Source: Ornithinibacillus sp047228935
GTDB lineage: Bacteria > Bacillota > Bacilli > Bacillales > Amphibacillaceae
DNA: 64,000 nt
NCBI RefSeq assembly: GCF_047228935.1
Contig: NZ_JBFEGG010000002.1
Coordinates: 434,001 to 498,000 of the forward strand
Direction: 5' to 3'
The position numbers and the translations under genes were made by a program. How positions within the stretch are numbered: the stretch's first letter is position 1; every line of letters starts with the position of its first letter. This document shows positions 43,867 to 52,471 of this stretch, piece by piece. The notes beneath the pieces are model-generated. The model was not told the DNA's origin. It did no database searches and was given only the letters and a program-made list of their open reading frames with translations.

Positions 43867-44592
43867 TCAATCCACCCCCTCGATGATGGATGCATGGAAG
43901 CGAAAATAAAGCTGATTTTCGGCTGTGGTAATTAATATACCTTTTCCATCATTTTCAACAAATATTACGGGATGAATAGCACTGCCCCACGCTGCAGAAG
44001 TTCCAACTAACTGATATGGAAAACGCTCATCGCTTTCATTGATCTCACTACTATTCAAATAGGTATCCTGGTACCATTTTTCACTGTCTATTCTTTCCTG
44101 TGTCATCGTTTGTAGTTGCTTCTCTAAATTCTCTTTATCCAATACTCCGTCCTCTACAGCTGACGGGTGAATCGGAACAAGGGATGAATTTTCTATTCTA
44201 GACATATACGTTACGGCCTCATCTTTCGGATACACGGCATGATGAATAGGTATAGCAAGAAGTGTTGACACGAGAAAGATAAAATTCGCCCAAAATCCTA
44301 ACCATGCAAAACGGCGATAGGCTTGCCAGTTTCGATTCGTCCATTTAAAGAAAATATATAATGCCCAGACACCCAAAGGTAAGATAGATATTTTCACTAG
44401 CACAGTAGCTATTTGCCAGTTAATAGAAAACGAGAAAAGACCAATTATAATGATGACAGCTATCTTCCATATCTTTGGTTTGTCTGTTTGTTTCTGGTAT
44501 ATTCGGTATGCTAAATATGCAATAACACACCAAACTAAACAACTAGATAATATAATGATGATATTATCTGGTAAGTTAAACGCTATCTCCAT
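43867..44592 (-). CDS. Membrane protein, unknown
   Basis: 241 residues with four N-terminal helices (IIIILSSCLVWCVIAYLAYR ... VSTLLAIPI) and an extracytoplasmic C-terminal half. Co-transcribed with the anchored protein downstream. Not recognised. Confidence 0.65.
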   Translation of the reverse strand: MEIAFNLPDNIIIILSSCLVWCVIAYLAYRIYQKQTDKPKIWKIAVIIIIGLFSFSINWQIATVLVKISILPLGVWALYIFFKWTNRNWQAYRRFAWLGFWANFIFLVSTLLAIPIHHAVYPKDEAVTYMSRIENSSLVPIHPSAVEDGVLDKENLEKQLQTMTQERIDSEKWYQDTYLNSSEINESDERFPYQLVGTSAAWGSAIHPVIFVENDGKGILITTAENQLYFRFHASIIEGVD

Positions 44593-44649
44593 CTCAATCC
44601 CCCTAAATCATATCCCCTTCCATAAAGGGAACTTACAATACCGTATAAA

Positions 44650-45156
44650 TTAAGGCGTCGTTATCGATGATGCAGCTGCACTACTTTCATCATCCTTCAC
44701 ACAATCAATAGCAACGACAATCGCAATCATAATCGTCTCCATTGTTTCATCTAGCACCTGGACCTTGTAGCTATCGCCCCATGTGAACCATTCCTTTTTC
44801 ACTTGCCCTACGACCTCACCATGCCGCACTACTTGAAAATCCATATCCCACCAATTTCCTCGAATTTCAATACCTGCTGCATCAATCGTATAGCGAGCTT
44901 TGAAGAAGGACAGCTCCTTCTTAATCGTTAACACTTCTTGCCCATCCACCTCAACAAAAAACTTCGGTAAAAAGCTAAACACCTTCTTCGTAACACGTCC
45001 AACTTCTTCACTTGCAGTATTCCTTATAGAGAACGTCTTAGGAACCTTCATGAAGCTGCCCTCCACGAAATATGCGTCGTTCTCCGCCTGATCCTTCACC
45101 GTAAATTTCTCACCTATACTGAATACTTTTTGCTTAATATAAAATTGTTTCATCAT
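44650..45156 (-). CDS. LURP-one-related (YxjI-like) protein
   Basis: 168 residues from the ATG pair at 45156 (AGGAGG upstream). LOR fold: MKQFYIKQKVFSIGEKFTVK, FVEGSFMKVPKTFSIRN and HGEVVGQVKKEWFTWGDSYK. These scramblase/tubby-like beta barrels are common in Bacillus without a firm function. Confidence 0.75.
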   Translation of the reverse strand: MMKQFYIKQKVFSIGEKFTVKDQAENDAYFVEGSFMKVPKTFSIRNTASEEVGRVTKKVFSFLPKFFVEVDGQEVLTIKKELSFFKARYTIDAAGIEIRGNWWDMDFQVVRHGEVVGQVKKEWFTWGDSYKVQVLDETMETIMIAIVVAIDCVKDDESSAAASSITTP

Positions 45157-45306
45157 TGTAAACCTCCTGTATTTAACTTCCAGAAAATGTTTCTTCTTAC
45201 ATGGTAACATAATATTCTAATACTATTATTTACAAGTGGACATACGTTGATGGAGTTTCTAAGAAAATGATAATTTAAAAATTCTAACATAATGATTCAG
45301 TTTAAT

Positions 45307-45321
45307 TGAGAATTATTATCA
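45307..45321. promoter_or_regulatory. Fur box
   Basis: TGAGAATTATTATCA differs from the ideal TGATAATNATTATCA at one position. It sits 54 bp before the reductase start, overlapping the probable promoter, and suggests repression by iron. Confidence 0.75.
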
Positions 45322-45374
45322 ATTATAGTATAGTAGATAATAACGATCCATATAATGGAGTGAGGAGAATAATC

Positions 45375-46118
45375 ATGCAAATATATTGGACAAAAATAAA
45401 TAAGATAATCGATGAAACGCCTGAGGTTAAAACGTTCCTAATAGACCGTCCGGAAGACTTTACATGGGTAGAGGGCTCCCACACCCACTTCGCACTGGAA
45501 GGCTTCAATGCCGGAGATAAACCAAACCGTAGTCTGATTCGCCATATGTCCATCTCTACCTTACCGCATGAAAATACAATCGGCATCACTACACGAATCA
45601 AAGAACAATGCTCAGAGTTTAAGACGATTTTAAAAAATATTGAAATTGGAACTAAAGTAGCCATCTTTAAAACACATTCGAATGTACCACTTCGAAGAGA
45701 AGATAAAAATATTTACCTGCTATCCTCAGGTGTTGGACTGGCAACGTTCAGACCACTTGTACTGGATTATTTAGAACGAACTGACCATGTCAATCAAATC
45801 CATTCCTTGAACATTGATTCATCAAAGGATTACTTATTCCCTACGATTTTCCAATCAGCACCGGATAAGAACTTCACATCAATGTTCACAGATAACCGTA
45901 ATGACTATTATGAAGAAGTGCAAAATCTTGCTGCAGACAAGGATGGACTATTCTATATTGTTGGTAGCGACGAATTTCTAGTGGATAACATGGAAGTATT
46001 GCGTGAGCAGGGGATTAAACCTGAACAAATTATGCTCGACAAACGTGAAAAAGGACGGCATGAGCTATTAGCCTCCGTTTATCCGGGACAAGATACTATT
46101 TTGATAGATACGAAATAA
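45375..46118 (+). CDS. Ferredoxin-reductase-like flavoprotein
   Basis: 247 residues from ATG 45375 (GAGGAG upstream). FAD-binding NRSLIRHMSISTLPHE, NAD(P)-binding LLSSGVGLATFRPLVLDYL and the C-terminal YIVGSDEFLVDNMEVLREQG show the FNR fold. No iron-sulphur cysteine cluster is present. The Fur box suggests a job in iron acquisition, such as reducing ferric siderophore or heme (inference). Confidence 0.75.
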   Translation: MQIYWTKINKIIDETPEVKTFLIDRPEDFTWVEGSHTHFALEGFNAGDKPNRSLIRHMSISTLPHENTIGITTRIKEQCSEFKTILKNIEIGTKVAIFKTHSNVPLRREDKNIYLLSSGVGLATFRPLVLDYLERTDHVNQIHSLNIDSSKDYLFPTIFQSAPDKNFTSMFTDNRNDYYEEVQNLAADKDGLFYIVGSDEFLVDNMEVLREQGIKPEQIMLDKREKGRHELLASVYPGQDTILIDTK

Positions 46119-46162
46119 CGGGTGAGTGCCAGCCACCTCCCTTATTTGTTTAATAAGTAAAA

Positions 46163-46206
46163 AGAGCCAACTCCACATACAGGATAGGAGTTGGCTCTTC
46201 TTTTGT
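46163..46206. terminator. Bidirectional terminator between the reductase and MutS2-like genes
   Basis: AGAGCCAACTCC / GGAGTTGGCTCT arms, T-run on both sides. Confidence 0.8.
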
Positions 46207-46305
46207 GTTCGTTTTGTTTTAAGAAATTAGAATCCGCGTATGCTGGATCTGGATATTTGTAGAAACCTTCTCCACGTAGCAATACCCATTTTTAAGTTCC
46301 CTTCT

Positions 46306-48240
46306 TTACTCATCCTCTTTTTCCACATCAATCATCAATCCTTCTACATACTTCCGACTCATTAACCGACTTTTCTTTCGATACTCTTTAGACTTAAAGA
46401 TTTGATCAAAATCGTAGCCCGCTGGATAAAGTGCACTAGCTTTTATATGAAGCTTCAGCAATTTATGATTGATTGTTTTTTTCTCACCTTTGATTTGCAC
46501 CACGTAATTCCCCATCTTATCCGGTCCTTTATAGACGATTCCCATCTCCCCGTTAGGCGAAATCTTCACATTATCCCCTTGGTCAAACTGAGGTATCTCC
46601 GTTTGAATCTTTTCTTTCTTCACCGTTCTTACATAGCGGTTTACGACGATTTGCTTTTGATAGCTTTGCTTAAATTCCTCATTTTCTTCATAAGTGACGG
46701 ATTTTTGCTGGTCTTTATACGTAAGATGAAAAGCCCGCTCCACCAGCTTTGGATGCATTCCAAGTTTTATAGCGATTGGGAATGCTTGGCTATTCCCAGC
46801 TTCCCCTACAATTAGTCTGTATGTTGGCTGAAGTGTATGCAAATCGAACTCCATCGAACCATTGATAAAGCCTTCCTTTTTCTGTGCTAAGCTTTTCAAT
46901 TCACTGTAATGGGTAGTAGCAAGTAACGTTGCCCCCTTATCCACAAGCTGCTCCATGATGACTTGCGCTAGTGCCATCCCTTCATTCGGATCGGTACCTG
47001 AGCCAAGTTCATCCAATAGAACGAGCGTGTTATCATTGGTTTCCTCCAAGACATGGATAATATTCTTTAATCTTGAACTAAAAGTACTCAAGTTTTCATC
47101 GATACTTTGGCCGTCCCCCATATCTACAAAGATTTTTCCGAATAAATGAATCGAACTTCCTTCCTCTGCTGGAATCATTAGTCCAGTCTGAGCCATCATA
47201 CATAACAGACCTACCGTTTTTAGCGTAACGGTCTTCCCTCCCGTATTCGGACCAGTAATGACAAGGGCTCGAGCCAATCGGTCTAGTTGAATAGACAGTG
47301 GCACCACATTTCCTTTTAACATGGGATGGCGAGCATTTTTTAAATGGATATCGTATGTTTCATTTAAGATGGGGAGGACACCATCAATCGATAGTCCGTG
47401 CTTCGCTTTAGCAAACAACACATCATAATGAAGCATCGTGTCCATGGCGATTTTGATTTCTTGTTCCTTTTCTAAAATCATATTGGTAAGGGTGTATAAA
47501 ATTTGTTGTACTTCGTTTTCCTCTGTCATCCGAAGTAGTTCTACCTCCCCTTGTATTTCGGCAACTACTCTTGGCGCAATAAACACCGTCGCTCCAGATG
47601 AGGATACATCGACGACTTGACCGTCTATTTTATTTTTGAAGGCTGCTTTTACTTGAAGTACATAAGTCCCGTTCTTTTCCACGATATGCTTTTCCTGCAA
47701 GTAGTCTGTTATTCGTTTGGATTTTGCAGCTGCCTCCGCTTTTTCCTTTGCTTCTTTTTCCCGTTGGCTAATCAGTCTTCTAACCTTCGCAAGCTCTGGA
47801 GTTGCGTAATCATCAATCTGACCATATTTTAAACAACGGGTTAATTCATCCTCGATTTGTTGAAGATCTTCAATCGATCCTACGTAAGTGGAAATAGTTG
47901 GCGCAACATGTTCCTTATCCCGCATAAAACGCTTTAATTTTCTACAATGATCCAAAAAGGTTTGAATGTTTACTAACTGCTCTGCTCTTAAAGCAAGCCC
48001 CTTATGCCCTTGCTCCAAATAAATATCCACATCATCAAGGGAATGAATCGGCACACTGGCACTTATCTTCAAGACTTCGATTGCTTCTTTTATTTCCTCC
48101 TGCATTCTTTCCAATTGCTTTTTATGTTGAATCGGATGGCTTTCACTAATGTGTTGCTTCCCTTTTGTTGTTAACGCAAATCGTGAAACTTCTTCTAAAA
48201 TCCGCTTATATTCAAGCTTTTCGATTGTATTATGATTCAA
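46306..48240 (-). CDS. MutS2-like ATPase lacking the Smr domain
   Basis: 644 residues, TTG start after AGAGGAAAAGG. MutS core: Walker A GPNTGGKTVTLKT at about 335, Walker B LVLLDELGSGTDPNEG and LLATTHYSELKSLA. A KOW-like patch (FDQGDNVKISPNGEMGIVYK) follows near 560. Standard Bacillus MutS2 is about 785 residues and ends with an Smr nuclease; here the protein ends without one. MutS2/RqcU family members act on collided ribosomes. The attenuator leader suggests this paralogue responds to ribosome-targeting stress. Confidence 0.8.
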   Translation of the reverse strand: MNHNTIEKLEYKRILEEVSRFALTTKGKQHISESHPIQHKKQLERMQEEIKEAIEVLKISASVPIHSLDDVDIYLEQGHKGLALRAEQLVNIQTFLDHCRKLKRFMRDKEHVAPTISTYVGSIEDLQQIEDELTRCLKYGQIDDYATPELAKVRRLISQREKEAKEKAEAAAKSKRITDYLQEKHIVEKNGTYVLQVKAAFKNKIDGQVVDVSSSGATVFIAPRVVAEIQGEVELLRMTEENEVQQILYTLTNMILEKEQEIKIAMDTMLHYDVLFAKAKHGLSIDGVLPILNETYDIHLKNARHPMLKGNVVPLSIQLDRLARALVITGPNTGGKTVTLKTVGLLCMMAQTGLMIPAEEGSSIHLFGKIFVDMGDGQSIDENLSTFSSRLKNIIHVLEETNDNTLVLLDELGSGTDPNEGMALAQVIMEQLVDKGATLLATTHYSELKSLAQKKEGFINGSMEFDLHTLQPTYRLIVGEAGNSQAFPIAIKLGMHPKLVERAFHLTYKDQQKSVTYEENEEFKQSYQKQIVVNRYVRTVKKEKIQTEIPQFDQGDNVKISPNGEMGIVYKGPDKMGNYVVQIKGEKKTINHKLLKLHIKASALYPAGYDFDQIFKSKEYRKKSRLMSRKYVEGLMIDVEKEDE

Positions 48241-48261
48241 TGCCTTTTCCTCTCTTTCAAA

Positions 48262-48302
48262 TAAAAATAAAAAACCGCCTCAAGCCTATGCTTAAGACGG
48301 TT
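48262..48302 (-). terminator. Attenuator terminator 2, just before the MutS2-like gene
   Basis: ACCGTCTTAAGC / GCTTGAGGCGGT hairpin (48274-48301) then a T-rich run. It ends about 20 nt before the start-codon region, so it terminates inside the leader unless prevented. Confidence 0.8.
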
Positions 48303-48473
48303 GCAAGAATCCCTTCACTAGTGTGATTTGTATAGATGTCCCAATAACGAAACATCTACATAAGAGAACCTTACCATCAACGGGTATTCCCCTGATGGTA
48401 AGCTGGACCAATTCTGGTGTTAGCGTCGTTTTCTTCCTGTTCTGAAGTGGTAAACGGACGGTTTCACCGCAAT

Positions 48474-48505
48474 TAAAAAAGCTATGGCAAAAACAGCCAT
48501 AGCTT
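48474..48505 (-). terminator. Attenuator terminator 1 inside the leader
   Basis: GCTATGGC / GCCATAGC, 7-nt loop, followed by TTTTTT on the minus strand. Confidence 0.8.
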
Positions 48506-48628
48506 AAAGTCCATACCTTTAACTTATCCGCTTAGTAGCCTGTTCTTAATTCACCTTGAAAAGGACAACACAAATAGACTAGCCAAATCGCTAGTTTTTT
48601 GAACCTTTTCAAGCTATCCAATTATGGA

Positions 48629-48652
48629 TTAATTAAGAACCTGCACACTCAT
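48629..48652 (-). CDS. Leader peptide MSVQVLN upstream of the MutS2-like gene
   Basis: ATG 7 nt after AAAGGAG, seven codons and TAA. Its last codons (GTTCTTAAT) are the 5' arm of the first leader stem, so a stalled ribosome would free AATTAAGAAC and refold the leader. Confidence 0.65.
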   Translation of the reverse strand: MSVQVLN

Positions 48653-48696
48653 AAAACAATCTCCTTTTTTTAGTGAAGGGTTGTATTCTGTTACCT

Positions 48697-48705
48697 ATTA
48701 TACCA
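48697..48705 (-). promoter_or_regulatory. Extended -10 promoter of the leader
   Basis: TGGTATAAT on the minus strand, about 17 bp before the CCCTTCACTA stem. No good -35 hexamer is seen, in keeping with an extended -10 promoter. Confidence 0.6.
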
Positions 48706-48811
48706 CAGGTATAGGGGCGGTTCTAGTGGTCAGATTATAGAAATAGTAAAACTACTTTGGGATTGAAATTTTTTGAGCTTGTTGTTGGTATTGAACTGGT
48801 TTACGTCTGGA

Positions 48812-49690
48812 GGTTTGGCTGGGGGTTGCTGGGGTTGGGGCGATGTGACACGGGTTTGGGCTGATGTTGACTCGCGTTGGGCTAATGTCCCTCGGGTTCG
48901 GGCTGATGTTGACTCTGATTGGGGCGATGTGACCTCAGTTCGGGCTGATGTTACTCGGGTTGGGGCGATGTGACCTCGGTTCGGGCTGGTGTTAACTCGG
49001 GTTGGGACGATGTGACCTCAGTTTGGGCTGATGTTACTCGGGGTGGGGCGATGCGACCCCAGTTTGGGCTGATGTTAACTCGGGGTGGGGCGATGTGACC
49101 CCAGTTTGGGCTGATGTTAACTCAGGTTGGGGCGATGTGACCCCAGTTTGGGCTGATGTTAACTCGGGGTGGGGCGATGTGACCCGAGTTTGGGCTGATG
49201 TTAACTCAGGTTGGGGCGATGTGACCCCAGTTTGGGCTGATGTTAACTCGGGTTCGGGCGATGTAACCCAAGTTTGGGCTGATGTTACTCGGGTTCGGGC
49301 GATGTAACCCAAGTTTGGGCTGATGTTACTCGGGTTGGGACGATGTGACCTCAGTTTGGGCTGATGTTGACTCAGGTTGGGGCGATGTTACCTCAGTTTA
49401 GGCTGAGGTTGACTCTGATTGAGGCGATGTGAACCCAGTTCGGGCTAATGTCCCTCGTGTTCGGGCTGATGTTGCCTCGGTTTGGGACGATGTGACCCCA
49501 GTTCGGGCTGATGTCCCTCGGGTTCGGGCTGATGTTGCCTCGGTTTGGGCTGATGTCCTCCGAGTTCGGGCTGATGTTGCCACGTTTTGGGCTGATGTCC
49601 TCCGAGTTCGGGCTGATGTGACCCCAGTTTGGGCAGATGTCCTCCGAGTTCGCGCTGATGCCCCCCGGTTTAAGCCCGATGTCCCCCCAC
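48812..49690. repeat. Minisatellite of about 40 units of 21 bp
   Basis: Unit close to GATGTGACCCCAGTTTGGGC T alternating with GATGTTAACTCGGGTTGGGG C. Because 21 is a multiple of three, frames stay open on both strands and give chance repeats (VWADVNS / TSAQTGV). No ribosome binding site or start context supports a gene. Strong G/T versus C/A strand asymmetry. Confidence 0.85.
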
Positions 49691-49738
49691 TCCGAACAAA
49701 AAAACAGCCCTACATCCCTGTAAGACTGCCTACTATTT

Positions 49739-50563
49739 TTAATTATCTTGTCCAGCTTGAATCTTCCTCATATTCGCAGTTGTTCCACCATCCACTAGGA
49801 TATCGGTACCGGTAATATAAGAAGCTTGGTCACTTATGAGAAAATCAACAACGGTTGCAATTTCTTTTGGTTCCCCTTCACGTTGCAGTGGGGTGTTGTC
49901 TAATAGTACTTTCATTTCTTTTTGCTGAGAAGCTTCTTGTCTTCCCATCGGGGTGTTGATTGTGCCTGGAGATAGCGATACGATACGAGCACCTTTTTGT
50001 CCCCATGCCCATGCTTGATCTTCCACAATGAGAATAACGCCTAATTTCGATAGACTGTAAGCAGCTCCTGGATTGCCTTGCGCAAATTGTTCCATCGTCT
50101 CGATAACAACATTATCCGCTAATGGATTTTTTAAGACAGTTTTATATGGACCTTCTTTCGGTGCCATATGTCCACTCATCGAAGAAATACATACCGCAAC
50201 GGTTCCAGCTTCGGCTAATGGAAGGAATTCATTTAACACAATCCCTGTACCGACTAGATTTACTTGAGTAATACGCTTAGAATCGGCCATTGTTGGGGAT
50301 AATCCCGCTGTATGAACAAGGCCTTTTAATGTCCCTAGCGATTTTGCCTTCTCCGCTAACTTTCTCACATTTTCAGCATCTGTAATGTCTACCGTTTGAT
50401 ACTCTACGTCCGTAATTCCTTTTCCAGCAAGTTCTTCTTTTGTTTGTTCGAGACGTTCTTCATTCACATCTGCTAACAGCACTGTACCTTTTTTCCCTAC
50501 TAGTTCAGCAATGGCTTTGCCCATTCCACCAGAACCGCCTGTAATGACATATACGTTTGACAT
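49739..50563 (-). CDS. Short-chain dehydrogenase/reductase
   Basis: 274 residues. NAD(P) loop VYVITGGSGGMGKAIAELVG, acidic LLADVNEE, YSLSKLGV with catalytic Tyr and Lys at about 160, and GTDILVDGGTTANM at the end. Classical SDR, possibly acting on hydroxysteroid-like or ketone substrates; substrate unknown. Ribosome binding site AGGAGG. Confidence 0.85.
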   Translation of the reverse strand: MSNVYVITGGSGGMGKAIAELVGKKGTVLLADVNEERLEQTKEELAGKGITDVEYQTVDITDAENVRKLAEKAKSLGTLKGLVHTAGLSPTMADSKRITQVNLVGTGIVLNEFLPLAEAGTVAVCISSMSGHMAPKEGPYKTVLKNPLADNVVIETMEQFAQGNPGAAYSLSKLGVILIVEDQAWAWGQKGARIVSLSPGTINTPMGRQEASQQKEMKVLLDNTPLQREGEPKEIATVVDFLISDQASYITGTDILVDGGTTANMRKIQAGQDN

Positions 50564-50670
50564 CGTACTTACCTCCTATTAATCTAAAATCTAGTTCTAT
50601 CGTATGGTATAATGTATACGATTACAAACGACATTTTACGTGTAAATGTCCACTTGGCGAGGGGTAGCTT

Positions 50671-51654
50671 ATGCAGTTATTAGATAATCAGGAAGGTTCG
50701 GCTAGTAACTATATCGAAGTCGCACTACTGGAGCTTTTAAGATATATGTTATCTATCATCGAGGACGAAAAGATTAAAGCGCTTTTTGAAGAGGCAATAC
50801 AAATATTTGGCAGCCAAAAACAGCAGATCGCAACCTTCATTGAAGGGGAAGGGTTCCCAGTTCCAATTGGATTTACGGAATCCGATCTTAATAAAGGTGC
50901 AAAAAGATTATTCTCGGACATTTTCTGTCTACACTATTTACACATTATGACATTACATGGTTTGTTAGCGCACACCACATCACTTAGTATTTCCGTAAGA
51001 AAGGATCTAAGGGATTTCTTTGATTCGTGTGACAATAGTGGCAAAAAAATGTACCATCAAACGTTAGAATTACTATTAGAAAAAGGTCATTTCCAAAGAG
51101 ACCCATACTTTTATCCTGAAAAAAATCCTGAATTTATTTCAGGTCAGCAATTTTTAGATGGATTTTTTAGTGATCAACGCCCTTTGTCCGCCATGGAAAT
51201 TATTAGCCTATCTTTTAACCTGAAGAAAAAGATAATGGAAAAAACGCTCTCCATTGCATTTAGCCAAGTCGCACAATCAAAAGAGGTACGAAAATTTTTA
51301 CTGTCAGCTCAAAAAACATCCGATAATCAGATTCAATCATTTGGGAAGTTATTAAAACAAGATAATTTACCAGTTCCAATGTCTTGGGAATCAGAGGTAA
51401 CAACATCTCAGGATTCACCCTTTTCAGATAAGCTAATGCTGTATCATATTGGATTCTTACTTCAAACAGGGCAAGCGTACCATGGAACTGGCCTTGCATC
51501 TGCAATGCGAACGGACCTTGTTGTAACGTATGAACAAACCATCTTGAAAAACCTAATGGTTACCAAAGAATGGTTTAATCTGATGACCAAAAACAGATGG
51601 TTAGAACAACCACCACTTGCTCCAGACAGAAAGAAAATAGCAAAAGATAAATAA
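50671..51654 (+). CDS. DUF3231 family protein
   Basis: 327 residues made of two related helical halves: EGEGFPVPIGFTESDLN near 70 and LKQDNLPVPMSWESEVT near 240 are the same motif repeated, the mark of DUF3231. Ferritin-like helical bundle by appearance. Often near sporulation or stress genes in Bacillus; function unknown. Confidence 0.8.
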   Translation: MQLLDNQEGSASNYIEVALLELLRYMLSIIEDEKIKALFEEAIQIFGSQKQQIATFIEGEGFPVPIGFTESDLNKGAKRLFSDIFCLHYLHIMTLHGLLAHTTSLSISVRKDLRDFFDSCDNSGKKMYHQTLELLLEKGHFQRDPYFYPEKNPEFISGQQFLDGFFSDQRPLSAMEIISLSFNLKKKIMEKTLSIAFSQVAQSKEVRKFLLSAQKTSDNQIQSFGKLLKQDNLPVPMSWESEVTTSQDSPFSDKLMLYHIGFLLQTGQAYHGTGLASAMRTDLVVTYEQTILKNLMVTKEWFNLMTKNRWLEQPPLAPDRKKIAKDK

Positions 51655-51707
51655 AGACTACATAACAATGGATACATTGTCCTTCTTTTCTAAACAACTC
51701 CATCCAA

Positions 51708-51733
51708 AAAAGGAAGCCTCTCAGCTTCCTTTA
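51708..51733. terminator. Bidirectional terminator
   Basis: AAAGGAAGC / GCTTCCTTT arms between the DUF3231 gene and the end of the PTS operon. Confidence 0.75.
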
Positions 51734-51740
51734 TGTTCAC

Positions 51741-52043
51741 CTAGTTTTTCATAGCAATCGCTTGATCTAACACCTTATCTCCTTGAATCATACCGTAAGC
51801 CATTTGGTCGATAATATCTACCTTAATGCCCTTTGGCTCTACAAAACTTCTGATTTTCTTTTCAAGGTATCGAACTTGTGGACCGATTAATATCACATCG
51901 GTGTTTTCTAAATGATTCGTTAATTGGGACTCTCCAACTGCATCTATTTCTATCTCAAGATTTCGTTCTACTGCTGCGTCTCGCATCTTTTTAACGAGCA
52001 TGGATGTAGACATCCCAGCGGAACAAACTAAGATGATTTTCAT
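51741..52043 (-). CDS. PTS system, lactose/cellobiose-type IIB component
   Basis: 100 residues. Phospho-cysteine loop ILVCSAGMSTSMLVKKM at the N-terminus. Passes phosphate from IIA to the incoming diglucoside. Overlaps the IIA gene by 4 bp; last gene of the operon. Confidence 0.9.
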   Translation of the reverse strand: MKIILVCSAGMSTSMLVKKMRDAAVERNLEIEIDAVGESQLTNHLENTDVILIGPQVRYLEKKIRSFVEPKGIKVDIIDQMAYGMIQGDKVLDQAIAMKN

Positions 52044-52378
52044 TGTTTTCCTCCCTCCAATAGTTGCATTCTTTCATACATGGTGATCATTTCATTTGCT
52101 AAATCTTTTACCGTTAACGCGGTCATTAAATGATCTTGGGCATGGACTAGGATGACCGTAACCTCATTTTTCTTTCCGTTCGCCTCGTTTTGCAATAGAT
52201 CGGTTTGTACATGATGTGCTTCAATAAATGCTTGTTCTGCTTCTTCTATTTTCTTTCTTGCTTCTGAAAAGTTATAATCCTTCGCATAGGAAATCGCTTC
52301 CATTGCACTTGAACGAGCATTTCCTGCATGAAGAATGATAGTAAAGGATAATGTTTGGATATCTTCCATAGATTGCAT
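52040..52378 (-). CDS. PTS system, lactose/cellobiose-type IIA component
   Basis: 112 residues from ATG 52378 (GGGGGGA upstream). Three-helix IIA with AGNARSSAMEAISYAKDYNF and the active histidine in ILVHAQDHLMTALTVKDLA. Takes phosphate from HPr and gives it to the IIB encoded next. Confidence 0.9.
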   Translation of the reverse strand: MQSMEDIQTLSFTIILHAGNARSSAMEAISYAKDYNFSEARKKIEEAEQAFIEAHHVQTDLLQNEANGKKNEVTVILVHAQDHLMTALTVKDLANEMITMYERMQLLEGGKQ

Positions 52379-52471
52379 GCTCATTCCCCCCAATCCTAAC
52401 TAGCGTATATATTTTCAAATTAATAGAGTTATAGTCCGTTATAGAAATAGTCTAGCATGTTATTAGACAAC

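Larger units (their letters stand above)
48303..48680 (-). promoter_or_regulatory. Structured 5' leader of the MutS2-like gene
   Basis: In RNA sense: a long-range 10-bp helix pairs CCCTTCACTA (48680-48671) with TAGTGAAGGG (48320-48311). Inside lie GTTCTTAATT/AATTAAGAAC (the 5' arm overlaps the leader peptide), CTTGAAAAGG/CCTTTTCAAG, terminator 1, and CTTACCATCA/TGATGGTAAG. This layering of alternative stems around a short reading frame is typical of ribosome-mediated attenuators. Confidence 0.7.

Noticed and set aside
48420..48475. T-box element (GTGGTAAACGG/ACCGTCCG region)
   Set aside because: The AGGGTGGNACCGCG consensus and specifier-loop features are missing, and the reading direction does not suit any aminoacyl-tRNA or amino-acid gene.
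48773..49815. Protein-coding genes in the 21-bp minisatellite (both strands)
   Set aside because: Open frames follow from the 21-bp period. There is no ribosome binding site or plausible start, and both strands are equally open.
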